64,000 nucleotides of DNA, taken from NCBI RefSeq assembly GCF_009827055.1, contig NZ_WUMK01000010.1, positions 124,001 through 188,000 of the forward strand. The letters run 5' to 3'. The stretch is from Shinella kummerowiae. Its GTDB lineage: Bacteria > Pseudomonadota > Alphaproteobacteria > Rhizobiales > Rhizobiaceae. Within the stretch, counting starts at the first letter, position 1, and every line of letters begins with the position of its first letter. Below the pieces are notes generated by a model. That model saw only the letters and a list, made by a program, of their open reading frames with translations, had not been told where the DNA came from and ran no database searches. Positions 17,331 through 25,945 of this stretch are shown in pieces. A program made the translations under genes and the position numbers.

Positions 17331-18698
17331 CTATTTTTCCCGAAGTCGTGCCTTCAGGCCCTCGATGATGCGGTCGGCCAGTGCTTCGTAGTCGCCGTCG
17401 AAATGATGGCCGCCTTCGATGCCGATCGATTGCACGCCCGAGGACGTCAGTGTGGGGCAGGGGTCGTCGCCCTCGGCCGTGCCATAGATGCACTGTACCC
17501 GCCCGGCGTCGATCTTTGCGATGTCGGCAACGGGGTCGCCGGCCGCGCCAGCGCTGGCGACCCCGAGCCAGCCGGCGACGGAAACCTCGTAGTCGACCTG
17601 ATGGGAAAGCGCCATCAGTGTGAGTTGCGGCACGCGCGCCTGGTCTTCCGCCGACAGCAAATTGTAGGTGGCCGGCAGGACATCGGCTCCGAAGGAATAA
17701 CCGACGAGCAGGACATGCCGCACGTTCCATTCCTTGCGGAACGCGTCGATGATGCGGGTGAGGTCGTCGGCCGTTTCCTGCGGTTTTCGCTCGGACCAGA
17801 AGTAACGTAGCGAATCCACACCGACGACGGGAATGCCGCGCTGTTGCAGGGCACCTGCCACCTGCTTGTCGATATCGCGCCAGCCGCCGTCGCCGGAATA
17901 GACCACGGCCATGGTATCGAAGGCCGGCGTTGCCTTGAGTATGGTGAGTGGCAGGCCGAGCGGCGTCTCCGTATCGCCGGCCGCATCAATCCGGTCGGCG
18001 AGCACTTGGCCGAGGGCATCCGTGGCGGAGACGGTCTCCTCTTCCACGTCGATATCGGGATGAGCCTGCTTGAGCGCCGTGACATGGTCGCGGCCAGCCT
18101 CATCGGCCAGGCTGGTGAAAAACACGGTGACCGGGGCCGGCAGCGGTCCGTCCACCAGGCTGTAGACGGTGCGCCCGTCCGCCTTCATCTTCGACGCCGG
18201 CGTGCACAATACCTTGTCGAGCGGGATGCCGGCAGCGGGATCGACGGCGATTGCCTCGCCGATGGTCGCTGCGGGGCTCTGGGCAATCATTGCGAGCGCC
18301 AGCGCGCCGCCATCGCCGATGCCGGCGAGAACCGGCGGGTTGTAGCGTGTCGCCCCACCGGCGCGCTGTACTTGGTGGGCGAGCGCTTCCACGTCGGAGA
18401 CCATGTAGACGCAATCACCCACATCGGCCTGCAGGGTCTTGAGGTACGTCGGAAAGTCGATGCCAATGACAGCAGCCCCCTTGGCGACAAGCCCCGCCGC
18501 CATTTTTTCTTCGTCGCTGCCCCATCCGGCGGCGTCCGAGATCAGGAAGACGCTCGCGCCGGGCGTGCCGTCCGGCATGAGGATGTGATCGGCGGGGATC
18601 ATGCCGGTCGAAAAAGCCTGCGGTTTTTCCTGCGCGGCCGCGGGAAGCAGGGAACAGGCGAGGAGGCCGAGGGTGGCAAGGCGATAGAAAACCTTCAT
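17331..18698 (-). CDS. acvB: AcvB/VirJ family lysyl-phosphatidylglycerol hydrolase
   Basis: The 455-residue exported protein has a signal peptide (LATLGLLACSLLPAAAQE). It has two alpha/beta-hydrolase-like halves, and the C-terminal VirJ domain shows the GxSxG nucleophile motif GYSFG and a late GGHHFDGDY His segment. Chromosomal AcvB (AtvA in Rhizobium tropici) is a periplasmic hydrolase that removes lysine from lysyl-phosphatidylglycerol and is needed for acid tolerance and, in Agrobacterium, virulence. The true start is ATG 18698, overlapping the lpiA stop by four bases. The gene pair matches the known lpiA-acvB operon. Confidence 0.9.
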   Translation of the reverse strand: MKVFYRLATLGLLACSLLPAAAQEKPQAFSTGMIPADHILMPDGTPGASVFLISDAAGWGSDEEKMAAGLVAKGAAVIGIDFPTYLKTLQADVGDCVYMVSDVEALAHQVQRAGGATRYNPPVLAGIGDGGALALAMIAQSPAATIGEAIAVDPAAGIPLDKVLCTPASKMKADGRTVYSLVDGPLPAPVTVFFTSLADEAGRDHVTALKQAHPDIDVEEETVSATDALGQVLADRIDAAGDTETPLGLPLTILKATPAFDTMAVVYSGDGGWRDIDKQVAGALQQRGIPVVGVDSLRYFWSERKPQETADDLTRIIDAFRKEWNVRHVLLVGYSFGADVLPATYNLLSAEDQARVPQLTLMALSHQVDYEVSVAGWLGVASAGAAGDPVADIAKIDAGRVQCIYGTAEGDDPCPTLTSSGVQSIGIEGGHHFDGDYEALADRIIEGLKARLREK

Positions 18699-21292
18699 TT
18701 GGAAATCACTCCTTTGACGCCACCGCCGATGAGGAAGGTCACATCCATCAGGGCAAGTGCGGCGCTCGTGCCGTTCGACACCGCAAGATAACGCGGCTCC
18801 CATCGGGGATGGAACTTTGCCTTGAAGGCGCGCAAGCCCTTGAAATTGTAGAAGCGTTCGCCGTGTTCGAACAGCGTGCCGCCAAGACGGTCCCAGACCG
18901 GGGCCGCCTCGCGCCGCGCCATGCCTGACAGCGGCGCCATGCCGAGATTAAACTGCCGGTAGCCTTCGCCGCGCAGATACTCGAGGATGCTGGCGAAGAG
19001 GAAATCCATCGTGCCCTTCGGGGCCTCGGGGGAAAACCGCATCAGGTCGACCGTCGCCTCCGCCTTGGTATCCGTCACCATCAGCGTGGCGAAGGCGACG
19101 ATGCGCCCGGCGAGCCGCACCACGGCGACGGGCTGCGAAAGCACATAGGCATCCTCGAAAGCACCGAGCGAGAAGGTTTTTTCCTTGGTGTTGTGATGGG
19201 CGAGCCAATCGCCGGAAACGGTCCTGAGATCGGAAAGGATGGCATGGACGCCATCCGGCAGCACGATGGACAGGGTCAGCCCATCACGAAGACCGCGATT
19301 GTAGGATTGCCGGAGATTGGCAAAGCCGCTGCCTTTCATCTCGAACCGGGCGAGGTCAACGAGCGCCAGTTCGCCGAGCTTGAAGGCACGCAGGCCCACA
19401 TCGGCGCAGGCCGAGAGCAGGACCGGAGAGATCTGGTAGAAGGCCGCCCGTCCGCCGCCGGCCCGCGCGGCGCCGACGAATTGCCAGACGAGTTCGGCGA
19501 ATTCCTCTTCCCGCCCGACAGGATCGGCAAGGGCGATCCACGAGCGGCCATGGATGCCGTACATGATGTAGGACTTGCCGGATGGCGAAAACAGCAGCCG
19601 TTTGTCGCCCATGCGCACCAGGTTGGCGTCGGCCATATCCTGGCCCATGGTTACCGCAACGGCCTGCTCCCGCTCCGCCTCTGTCGGGCCTTGCGTGCGA
19701 TAATGTGCCGGTCGCAGCAGGCTGAGAAGCGCGATTACCGAGGCGGCGATGGCAAGGCCGAGCAGCGCGCGCAGGCCGCGCGGAGCCTCCTCAGAAAATT
19801 CGAACTGCCACCAGAGTTCGTGCGCATAGTCGGTGTCGCGGTAGACGAAGAGCAGGATGACAAAGGCGGTGACGAGAATGACGGCGATGGCGGCCAGCCA
19901 GGAGGGGCCGAGCGCCTGGCGCAGCAGAGAACTGTGGCGATCGAAAGCGCGGCGATTGGCAAGCAGCGTCAGGATGAAGAGGGCGAGCAGCGCCGCCTCG
20001 AACAGGGCGATCGCCTTGAGAAAGGCAAAGGCGAAGGCGACGCAGGCGCCGATGAGCGCCACCCACCAGGCGCCGTCCAGCCGCTGGCCAAGCCCGCGCG
20101 CCGCAACGACCAGCAGCAGCCCGATGAGGCTCGAGAGAAAATGCGCGCCCTCGACGATCGGCAGCGGCAAGTAGTTGGAAATGAAATCGAGGTCGGAGCC
20201 CGGCGTCGGCACGACGCTCGAAAAAATCAGCATCGCCCCGAGCAGTAGCGAGAGCGTCGAGATCAGCGCCGGTGCCAGCCTGCCGGCGAGCTGCGCCGCT
20301 TCCGCCACGCCCGGCCGCATTGCCAGTTGCCGCATTTCGGTGATCAGCAGCAGGCCGGTCGCCAGCAGCAGCGGCAGCACGTAGTAGATCAGCCGGTAGA
20401 GCACGAGGCTGCCGAGCAGTTGGTCGATGCCGATGGCATTGGACAGTCCCGCCATGATCACCGCCTCGAAGACTCCGAGACCGGCGGGCACATGGCTGAG
20501 CACGCCGAAGCCGATCGCCACGGCGTAGACGGCAAGGAAGGTCGGCCAGCCGACATGGGTATCGGGCAGCAGCACGTAGAGAACCGATGCGGCCGCCGCG
20601 ATATCGAAGGCCGAGACGAGGAACTGGCGTGAGGTCGTACGGCTGTCTGGCAGCCGCAGGCTGAAACCCTTGAGGTTGATCGCATGGCCCTTGCGACCGG
20701 CATAGAACACGGCGGCCAGTGCGGCGAGAACAAAGACCGAAAGGATGCGCAGCCAGAAGGACTCGATGCCGAGGATGCCTGCGACGCGCGGCGCCACGGC
20801 GAGCGTCGCAAGCGCGCTGACGGCGAGCAGGCCGAAGCCGAAGGAAAGCGTGACGAAGGCGATGACGCGGGCGATTTCGCCGGGCGCGAGGCCAAGCCGG
20901 GAGTAGGCGCGAAAGCGGATCGCCCCGCCGCTGAGTGGGCCGAAGCCGACGGTGTTGCCAACCGCATAGGCCATGAAGGCGGTGACCGCGACGGCGGGGA
21001 AGGGTAGTCGCCGGCCGATATGGTCAAGGGCGTTGGCGTCGTAGAAGATCAGAGCGAGGAAGCTGAGGCCAGTGAAGAGCATGGCCATGGCGATGGCGCT
21101 CCAGGCGGTTGCCGAGAGCGCGGCCAGAACATCTTCGTAGCGCACCTCCGCCGTCAGCCGATAGAGGCCGAGGGCAACGAGCGCAAAGACGAGCAGGCTT
21201 GCTGCGGCAAGGAGATAAAGCCTGTATGTCAAGAACAGTCGCACGAAACGCGATGACCGATCTTCATTCACCGCAAAGCTCTCATCCGACAT
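18695..21292 (-). CDS. lpiA: Lysyl-phosphatidylglycerol synthase, LpiA/MprF
   Basis: The 865-residue protein has a long membrane part (about residues 15-540, some 13-14 hydrophobic segments, including an N-terminal flippase-type domain) and a C-terminal cytosolic GNAT-like DUF2156 domain with QSYNRGLRDGL, TMDFLFASI and FNLGMAPLSGM. It transfers lysine from Lys-tRNA to phosphatidylglycerol and is low-pH inducible in rhizobia, giving resistance to cationic peptides and acid. It is first in the lpiA-acvB operon, coupled by ATGA overlap. Length agrees with rhizobial LpiA proteins. Confidence 0.93.
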   Translation of the reverse strand: MSDESFAVNEDRSSRFVRLFLTYRLYLLAAASLLVFALVALGLYRLTAEVRYEDVLAALSATAWSAIAMAMLFTGLSFLALIFYDANALDHIGRRLPFPAVAVTAFMAYAVGNTVGFGPLSGGAIRFRAYSRLGLAPGEIARVIAFVTLSFGFGLLAVSALATLAVAPRVAGILGIESFWLRILSVFVLAALAAVFYAGRKGHAINLKGFSLRLPDSRTTSRQFLVSAFDIAAAASVLYVLLPDTHVGWPTFLAVYAVAIGFGVLSHVPAGLGVFEAVIMAGLSNAIGIDQLLGSLVLYRLIYYVLPLLLATGLLLITEMRQLAMRPGVAEAAQLAGRLAPALISTLSLLLGAMLIFSSVVPTPGSDLDFISNYLPLPIVEGAHFLSSLIGLLLVVAARGLGQRLDGAWWVALIGACVAFAFAFLKAIALFEAALLALFILTLLANRRAFDRHSSLLRQALGPSWLAAIAVILVTAFVILLFVYRDTDYAHELWWQFEFSEEAPRGLRALLGLAIAASVIALLSLLRPAHYRTQGPTEAEREQAVAVTMGQDMADANLVRMGDKRLLFSPSGKSYIMYGIHGRSWIALADPVGREEEFAELVWQFVGAARAGGGRAAFYQISPVLLSACADVGLRAFKLGELALVDLARFEMKGSGFANLRQSYNRGLRDGLTLSIVLPDGVHAILSDLRTVSGDWLAHHNTKEKTFSLGAFEDAYVLSQPVAVVRLAGRIVAFATLMVTDTKAEATVDLMRFSPEAPKGTMDFLFASILEYLRGEGYRQFNLGMAPLSGMARREAAPVWDRLGGTLFEHGERFYNFKGLRAFKAKFHPRWEPRYLAVSNGTSAALALMDVTFLIGGGVKGVISK

Positions 21293-21430
21293 GGGTCACC
21301 CAGCCTTGGTTTCAGGGCCGCATACTCGCCCAGCTTGTGGCAAATATCAGGCAGTCTGCCCCTTTTCACAGATCGTCCTTGCGGGGGGCGCGGCGAGCCG
21401 TTTTTTCACCTTTGAAAACCCGGTCGGGCC

Positions 21431-21473
21431 GTTCAAAGGCGTACCATACCGGGGTAAGGTCGGGCCTTTGAAC
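21431..21473. repeat. 10-bp inverted repeat just before the SulP gene
   Basis: GTTCAAAGGC (21431-21440) and GCCTTTGAAC (21464-21473) are perfect inverted repeats with 23 bases between them, ending 11 bases before the SulP ATG. GGTCGGGCC also occurs twice, at 21422 and 21459, as a direct repeat. It could be an operator or an mRNA hairpin near the ribosome site, which is otherwise weak. Confidence 0.4.
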
Positions 21474-21484
21474 CGGGATGGCCG

Positions 21485-23104
21485 ATGTCTGTGATACGCG
21501 CAAGGGACTGGATTGCCGGCCTGTCCGTGGCGGGGCTGATGTTTCCCGAGGCCGTCGCCTATGCGGGCATTGCCGGCCTTGCGCCGCAACGGGCGATCAT
21601 GGCCGCGATCGTCGGCTGCCTGATCTATGGCGCATTCGGGAAAAGCCGCTTTGCGATCGTCACCCCGACATCGTCGTCCGCGGCGATCCTTGCCGCCATG
21701 CTGGCGGCTGTTCCGGGGGCGATCGCCGACAAGACAGTGCTCGTCACGCTGATTGCGGCCTGCGTCGGTCTGCTGTTTCTCCTCGCTTCCCTGCTGAAGC
21801 TCGGCAACCTGGCCGGTTTCGTGTCACGGCCGGTTCTGCGGGGGTTTGCCTTCGGCCTGGCTGTGACGATCATCCTGCGGCAGCTTCCGGCCATGGCCGG
21901 CATGCCGGCGGCAGGCGCGAATGTGCTGCAGCAGGTGTACTCGTTTTTCTCTGGATGGCCGGAGTGGCATGTTCCCAGCCTTCTGGTCGGTTTTACGGCG
22001 CTTGCGGCCTTGTTGCTGCTCAGGCGCCTGCCGTTTCTTCCCGGTGCTCTCCTGGTGCTTGGGGCCGGAATCGCGGCGGCGCGGCTGCTCGATTTGCACG
22101 ATCACGGCGTCGCCCTGGTCGGCGCGGTGCCGTTGGCGCTGACATGGCCGGCCCTGTCGGCAGTGCGGTGGCAGGAGATTGCCGGTCTCCTGCCTTATAC
22201 ACTGCCCATGGTGCTCATCCTCTTTGCTGAGTCCTGGGGCACGATCCGGTCGCTCTCCTTACGCGATGGCGACACGGTGACGGCAGATCGTGAGCTTTTC
22301 GCGCTCGGCGCGGCAAATCTCACGAGCGCCCTTGTCCAGGGAATGCCGGTCGGCGCCGGCTTTTCGGCGGGTGCGGCAAGTGAAGCCGCCGGCGCGCAAA
22401 CTCGCATGACCGGCATGATCGCGGCCGTCGGGCTTGTGCTGATTGTTGTCTTCGCTGGGGATCTCGTCGCCAGCCTTCCCCAGCCCGTTTTGGCGGCCGT
22501 GGTCATCGCGGCGCTGACCCATGCGCTTGATCCACGCCCGCTGCTGCGCCTGCGGACGCTCAACCGTGACGTCTTCATCGCGCTGGGCGCGGCGGGCGGC
22601 GTCATCGCCTTCGGGGTCCTGGACGGCATCCTGTTTGCCGTCGCTCTGTCGCTGGCCGCTCTCCTGCGCCGGTTGGCGACACCCTATGTCGCTCGCCTCG
22701 GCCGCCTGGGCGAGGGGCACGATTTCGTCGACATCGCCCGCCATGCCGACGCAAGGCCCATTGCCGGAATAGCCATCTGGCGGCCGGCGCAGCCGCTGTT
22801 CTTCGCCAATGCGGATGCGGTCCTGAACGTCATCGCGGCGCGCATCCGCGAAGAGCCTGCAACGCATATCCTCGTTGTCAGCCTGGAAGAAAGTTTTGAC
22901 CTCGATAGCACGGCGCTGGACGCGCTGCTCGAATTCGATGCGATGCTCCGCGCGAGCGGCAGGACGGTCCACTATGCGCGCGTCCACGACCGGGTGCGCG
23001 ATTTCATAGCACTCGCCGCGCCTGCTCTGGTGGATTGTCTCAGCTACAGCGTCGATGATGCCGTTGCGTTGGCGCAACTGGGTTCCAAGCCGCGCCTCTC
23101 CTAG
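21485..23104 (+). CDS. SulP family anion transporter with STAS domain
   Basis: The 539-residue protein has about 10-12 membrane spans, the SulP start GLSVAGLMFPEAVAYAGIAGL, the VGAGFSAGAASEAAGAQT segment (SulP signature region), and a C-terminal cytoplasmic STAS domain from about residue 430 (VSLEESFDLDSTALDAL). SulP proteins move sulfate, bicarbonate, dicarboxylates or other anions; the substrate is not clear. It is divergent from lpiA and convergent with the GMC oxidoreductase gene, whose stop codon shares the same four bases. Confidence 0.9.
   Translation: MSVIRARDWIAGLSVAGLMFPEAVAYAGIAGLAPQRAIMAAIVGCLIYGAFGKSRFAIVTPTSSSAAILAAMLAAVPGAIADKTVLVTLIAACVGLLFLLASLLKLGNLAGFVSRPVLRGFAFGLAVTIILRQLPAMAGMPAAGANVLQQVYSFFSGWPEWHVPSLLVGFTALAALLLLRRLPFLPGALLVLGAGIAAARLLDLHDHGVALVGAVPLALTWPALSAVRWQEIAGLLPYTLPMVLILFAESWGTIRSLSLRDGDTVTADRELFALGAANLTSALVQGMPVGAGFSAGAASEAAGAQTRMTGMIAAVGLVLIVVFAGDLVASLPQPVLAAVVIAALTHALDPRPLLRLRTLNRDVFIALGAAGGVIAFGVLDGILFAVALSLAALLRRLATPYVARLGRLGEGHDFVDIARHADARPIAGIAIWRPAQPLFFANADAVLNVIAARIREEPATHILVVSLEESFDLDSTALDALLEFDAMLRASGRTVHYARVHDRVRDFIALAAPALVDCLSYSVDDAVALAQLGSKPRLS
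23101..23104. other. CTAG shared as stop codon by two convergent genes
   Basis: The palindromic tetramer CTAG supplies TAG to the plus-strand SulP gene (23102-23104) and TAG to the minus-strand GMC gene (23101-23103). The genes therefore overlap by four bases and there is no room for a separate terminator. Confidence 0.95.
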
Positions 23105-24714
23105 GCCGCATCCTCAAGGATGAGATCGGCACCCTTTTCCGCCACCATCATGGTCGGCGCGTTGATATTGCCGGCGGTGATGTTGGGGAAGATCGAGGCA
23201 TCGACGATGCGCAAGCCCTCGACACCGTGCACCTTCAACCGGGCATCGACCACCGACGTCTCGTGATCCGGGCCCATCGCGCAGGTGCCACACAGGTGAT
23301 AGATCGAGCCGGAATTCTCGCGGAAATAGTCGATCAATGCTTCGTCGCTGTTGAGGTCGGGGCCGGGGGAGACCTCTTCGGCGGTGACGCTGAACAGGGC
23401 CGCGGCGGCGGCAATCTTCCGCACCAACCGGCTTCCCTGCACCACTTCCTCGACATCCTTGTTGGCCGAAAGGTAGTTCGGGTGGATTGCCGGGGCGGCG
23501 AGCGGATCGGCGGAGGTAATCGTGATGTTGCCCCGGCTTGCCGGCCGGCAGGAATTGAAGCAGATCAGGTAGCCCGGATAGGGTTCCGGCTTCAGCCCCG
23601 CCTTCGGATCCTTGGGAATGCGATAGGAGAGTGGGTTGAAATAGAGCTGGATGTTCGGTTGCGCCTCGTCCTCGGCGCCGCGAAAGAAGCCGCCCGCCTG
23701 GTTGACGCTCATGGCGAAGGGGCCCTTGCCGGTCAGGAGATACTGGAGGCCGAGCTTCGCCTGACCGAAGAGGCTGCCGAATTCGTCGTTGAGGGTTGGG
23801 ATCGTCGCGCGATAGTAGTAGCTGGCGCAAAGATGATCCTGCATGTTCCGCCCAACGGCGGGCAGATGCCGGCGCACGTCGAGACCGACCGATTTCAGCA
23901 TATCCCCGTCGCCAAGTCCCGAGAGCTGCATGATCTGCGGACTGCCGACTGCACCGGCCGCCAGAATCACTTCCCGGCGGGCAATGAAGGTGCGTTTCTG
24001 TCCGTCCTGACGGACCTCGATGCCGGTGATGCGGCCGTCCACGGCGAAGGTCAGTCGCTCGACCTGCGTGTTGCGTTCGATCGTCAGGTTGGCACGGCCT
24101 AGCGCTGGACGCAGGTATTCGGCACTTGAATGAGAGCGCTGGCCGCGGTTGGTGTTGACGTCGTAGACGCCAGCGCCCTCGATGTCGGCACCGTTGAAAT
24201 CCGCGTTCATCGGCAGGCCGAGCGTGCGGCAGCTTTCAAGGAAGGCGTCGGTGATGCGGTGCGTCATGCCGCGCATGGGGGTGATGTGGATCGGACCGTC
24301 GCCGCCATGCCAGGAGGAGGCACCGTTCGCATGGGTTTCCAGCTTGCGGAAATAGGGCAGGACCTCTTCATAGGTCCAGCCGGGATTGCCGGCGCGCGCC
24401 CAGTCGTCGAAATCCTCGCGGGCGCCGCGTACGAAGATCATGGCGTTGATCGAGCCCGAGCCGCCCTGCACCTTCCCGCGCGGCACGTAGATGTTGCGAC
24501 CCTTCAATTCGGCTTCCGGCTCGCTGTTGTACATCCAGTTGACGCGCGGATTGTAGTAGCTGCGCGCATAGCCGACCGGGATCTTGAACCAGAAGGAATT
24601 GTCGTTGCCACCGGCCTCGACGACGAGGACCGTGTGCTTGCCGTTCTCGCTGAGGCGGCTGGCTAGGATACACCCGGCCGAGCCGGCGCCGACGATGATA
24701 TAGTCGTAGGTCAT
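23101..24714 (-). CDS. GMC family FAD-dependent alcohol oxidoreductase
   Basis: The 537-residue flavoprotein has the N-terminal FAD dinucleotide fold (YDYIIVGAGSAGCILASRL), the GMC signature PRGKVQGGSGSINAMIFVRG, and the C-terminal catalytic region with His in SIYHLCGTCAMG and Asn in GNINAPTMM. Choline dehydrogenase and polyethylene-glycol or sugar alcohol dehydrogenases share this layout. ATG 24714 has a strong GAGGAGAGG site; an upstream alternative at 24732 is poorer. It is the last gene of an operon with an aldehyde dehydrogenase, an MFS importer and an acid-sugar enzyme, and likely oxidises a primary alcohol to an aldehyde. Confidence 0.9.
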   Translation of the reverse strand: MTYDYIIVGAGSAGCILASRLSENGKHTVLVVEAGGNDNSFWFKIPVGYARSYYNPRVNWMYNSEPEAELKGRNIYVPRGKVQGGSGSINAMIFVRGAREDFDDWARAGNPGWTYEEVLPYFRKLETHANGASSWHGGDGPIHITPMRGMTHRITDAFLESCRTLGLPMNADFNGADIEGAGVYDVNTNRGQRSHSSAEYLRPALGRANLTIERNTQVERLTFAVDGRITGIEVRQDGQKRTFIARREVILAAGAVGSPQIMQLSGLGDGDMLKSVGLDVRRHLPAVGRNMQDHLCASYYYRATIPTLNDEFGSLFGQAKLGLQYLLTGKGPFAMSVNQAGGFFRGAEDEAQPNIQLYFNPLSYRIPKDPKAGLKPEPYPGYLICFNSCRPASRGNITITSADPLAAPAIHPNYLSANKDVEEVVQGSRLVRKIAAAAALFSVTAEEVSPGPDLNSDEALIDYFRENSGSIYHLCGTCAMGPDHETSVVDARLKVHGVEGLRIVDASIFPNITAGNINAPTMMVAEKGADLILEDAA

Positions 24715-24724
24715 GCCCCTCTCC

Positions 24725-25942
24725 TCAACCACGCGCGGGTGAAAATGCCTTCACGTCGGCGGGCTGGCTGTCCATCTGCAGGTGCAAACGCTCGCTCGTA
24801 TAGGGCGTGTGACGCTCGACGACGTCGAGGTTGAGCTCGATGCCGAGGCCTGGCTCGCGCGAGGGGATGATGTAGCCGTCCTCGACGGTGAGACCGGTCT
24901 TCAGCACCTCGGCGTGGAAGCCGGAGAAATCGACGATCGCCTCGTGGATGAGGAAATTGGGCGTTGCCGCCGAAAGCTGGATACTCGCCGCCGCGCCAAC
25001 CGGGCCGTTGTAGAGATGCGGTGCGATCTGGGCGTAGTGGGCTTCGGCCATGCCGGCAATCTTCTTGGCTTCGAGCAGCCCGCCGACGCGCGCCACGTTC
25101 ATCTGCAGGATGGAGGCGGCCTTGGTTTCCAGCACGCGCTGGAACTCGTATTTGGTGGTCAGCCGCTCGCCCGTCGAAACGGGAATGGAGGTCGCGCGGG
25201 CGACCTCGGCCATGGCGGCCTCCTGGCCGGGTGGCACGGGCTCTTCGAACCACAATGGATCGTACTTTTCGAGGCGTTTGGCGAGGCGGATCGCCGACGA
25301 GGGCACCATCTGGCCGTGCGTGCCGAACAGCAGGTCGGCGCTGGAACCCACGGCCTCGCGGATCTTGCGGCAGAATTCCTCGCAGCGGTCCATGACGCCG
25401 AGGGAAAGCTGGTGGCCGGAATAGTTGGTGTAGGGGCCGGCGGGATCGAACTTGACCGCCGAAAAGCCCATGTCGACCATCTTGACCGCCCATTCGGCGG
25501 CAAGATCCGGATCGTTGTAATCGTATTCGCCGGCCGCGTTGATGGGATAGAGATAGGTATAGGCCCGCAGCTTCTCGTGCACCGTGCCGCCGAGGAGATC
25601 GGCGACTGGCCGGCCGGCTGCCTTGCCGATAATGTCCCAGCAGGCGATTTCGAGCCCGGAGACGATGCCCATCATGGTCGGGTCGGGCCGCTGGGTGAAG
25701 CCGCTGGAATAGGCCGAACGCCAGAAGCGTTCGATGCGGTGTGGATCGTGTCCAAGGAGATGGCGCTCGAAGACGTCGTCAATCAGCGCGGTCATCGCAC
25801 TCGGATGGAAGGAGGTCGCGTAGATCTCGCCGACGCCTTCGATGCCACAAGCGGTCTGGAGGCGGACGAAGATCCAGTACATGCCGCCGATATGCGGCGG
25901 GGGCACGGCGACGACATGTGTCTTGAGGGAGACGAGTTTCAT
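24725..25942 (-). CDS. Mandelate racemase/muconate lactonizing enzyme family (enolase superfamily)
   Basis: The 405-residue protein has the capping domain and TIM barrel of acid-sugar dehydratases. Two metal-ligand Glu are clear (WFEEPVPP and STGERL) and a barrel-end His lies in APHLYNGP. The first metal site, normally an Asp in DxN or DxH, reads FGTHGQ, and the Asp of the usual QPD dyad reads Asn (LQMN). This may mark a distinct subgroup rather than a dead enzyme. Such enzymes dehydrate or epimerise aldonic and uronic acids. It lies 10 bp from the GMC gene and 3 bp from the MFS gene. Confidence 0.85.
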   Translation of the reverse strand: MKLVSLKTHVVAVPPPHIGGMYWIFVRLQTACGIEGVGEIYATSFHPSAMTALIDDVFERHLLGHDPHRIERFWRSAYSSGFTQRPDPTMMGIVSGLEIACWDIIGKAAGRPVADLLGGTVHEKLRAYTYLYPINAAGEYDYNDPDLAAEWAVKMVDMGFSAVKFDPAGPYTNYSGHQLSLGVMDRCEEFCRKIREAVGSSADLLFGTHGQMVPSSAIRLAKRLEKYDPLWFEEPVPPGQEAAMAEVARATSIPVSTGERLTTKYEFQRVLETKAASILQMNVARVGGLLEAKKIAGMAEAHYAQIAPHLYNGPVGAAASIQLSAATPNFLIHEAIVDFSGFHAEVLKTGLTVEDGYIIPSREPGLGIELNLDVVERHTPYTSERLHLQMDSQPADVKAFSPARG

Positions 25943-25945
25943 GGA

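Noticed and set aside
17331-18698. acvB as evidence for a Ti plasmid virulence region
   Set aside because: The gene is paired with lpiA, which is the chromosomal arrangement, and no other vir gene is present.
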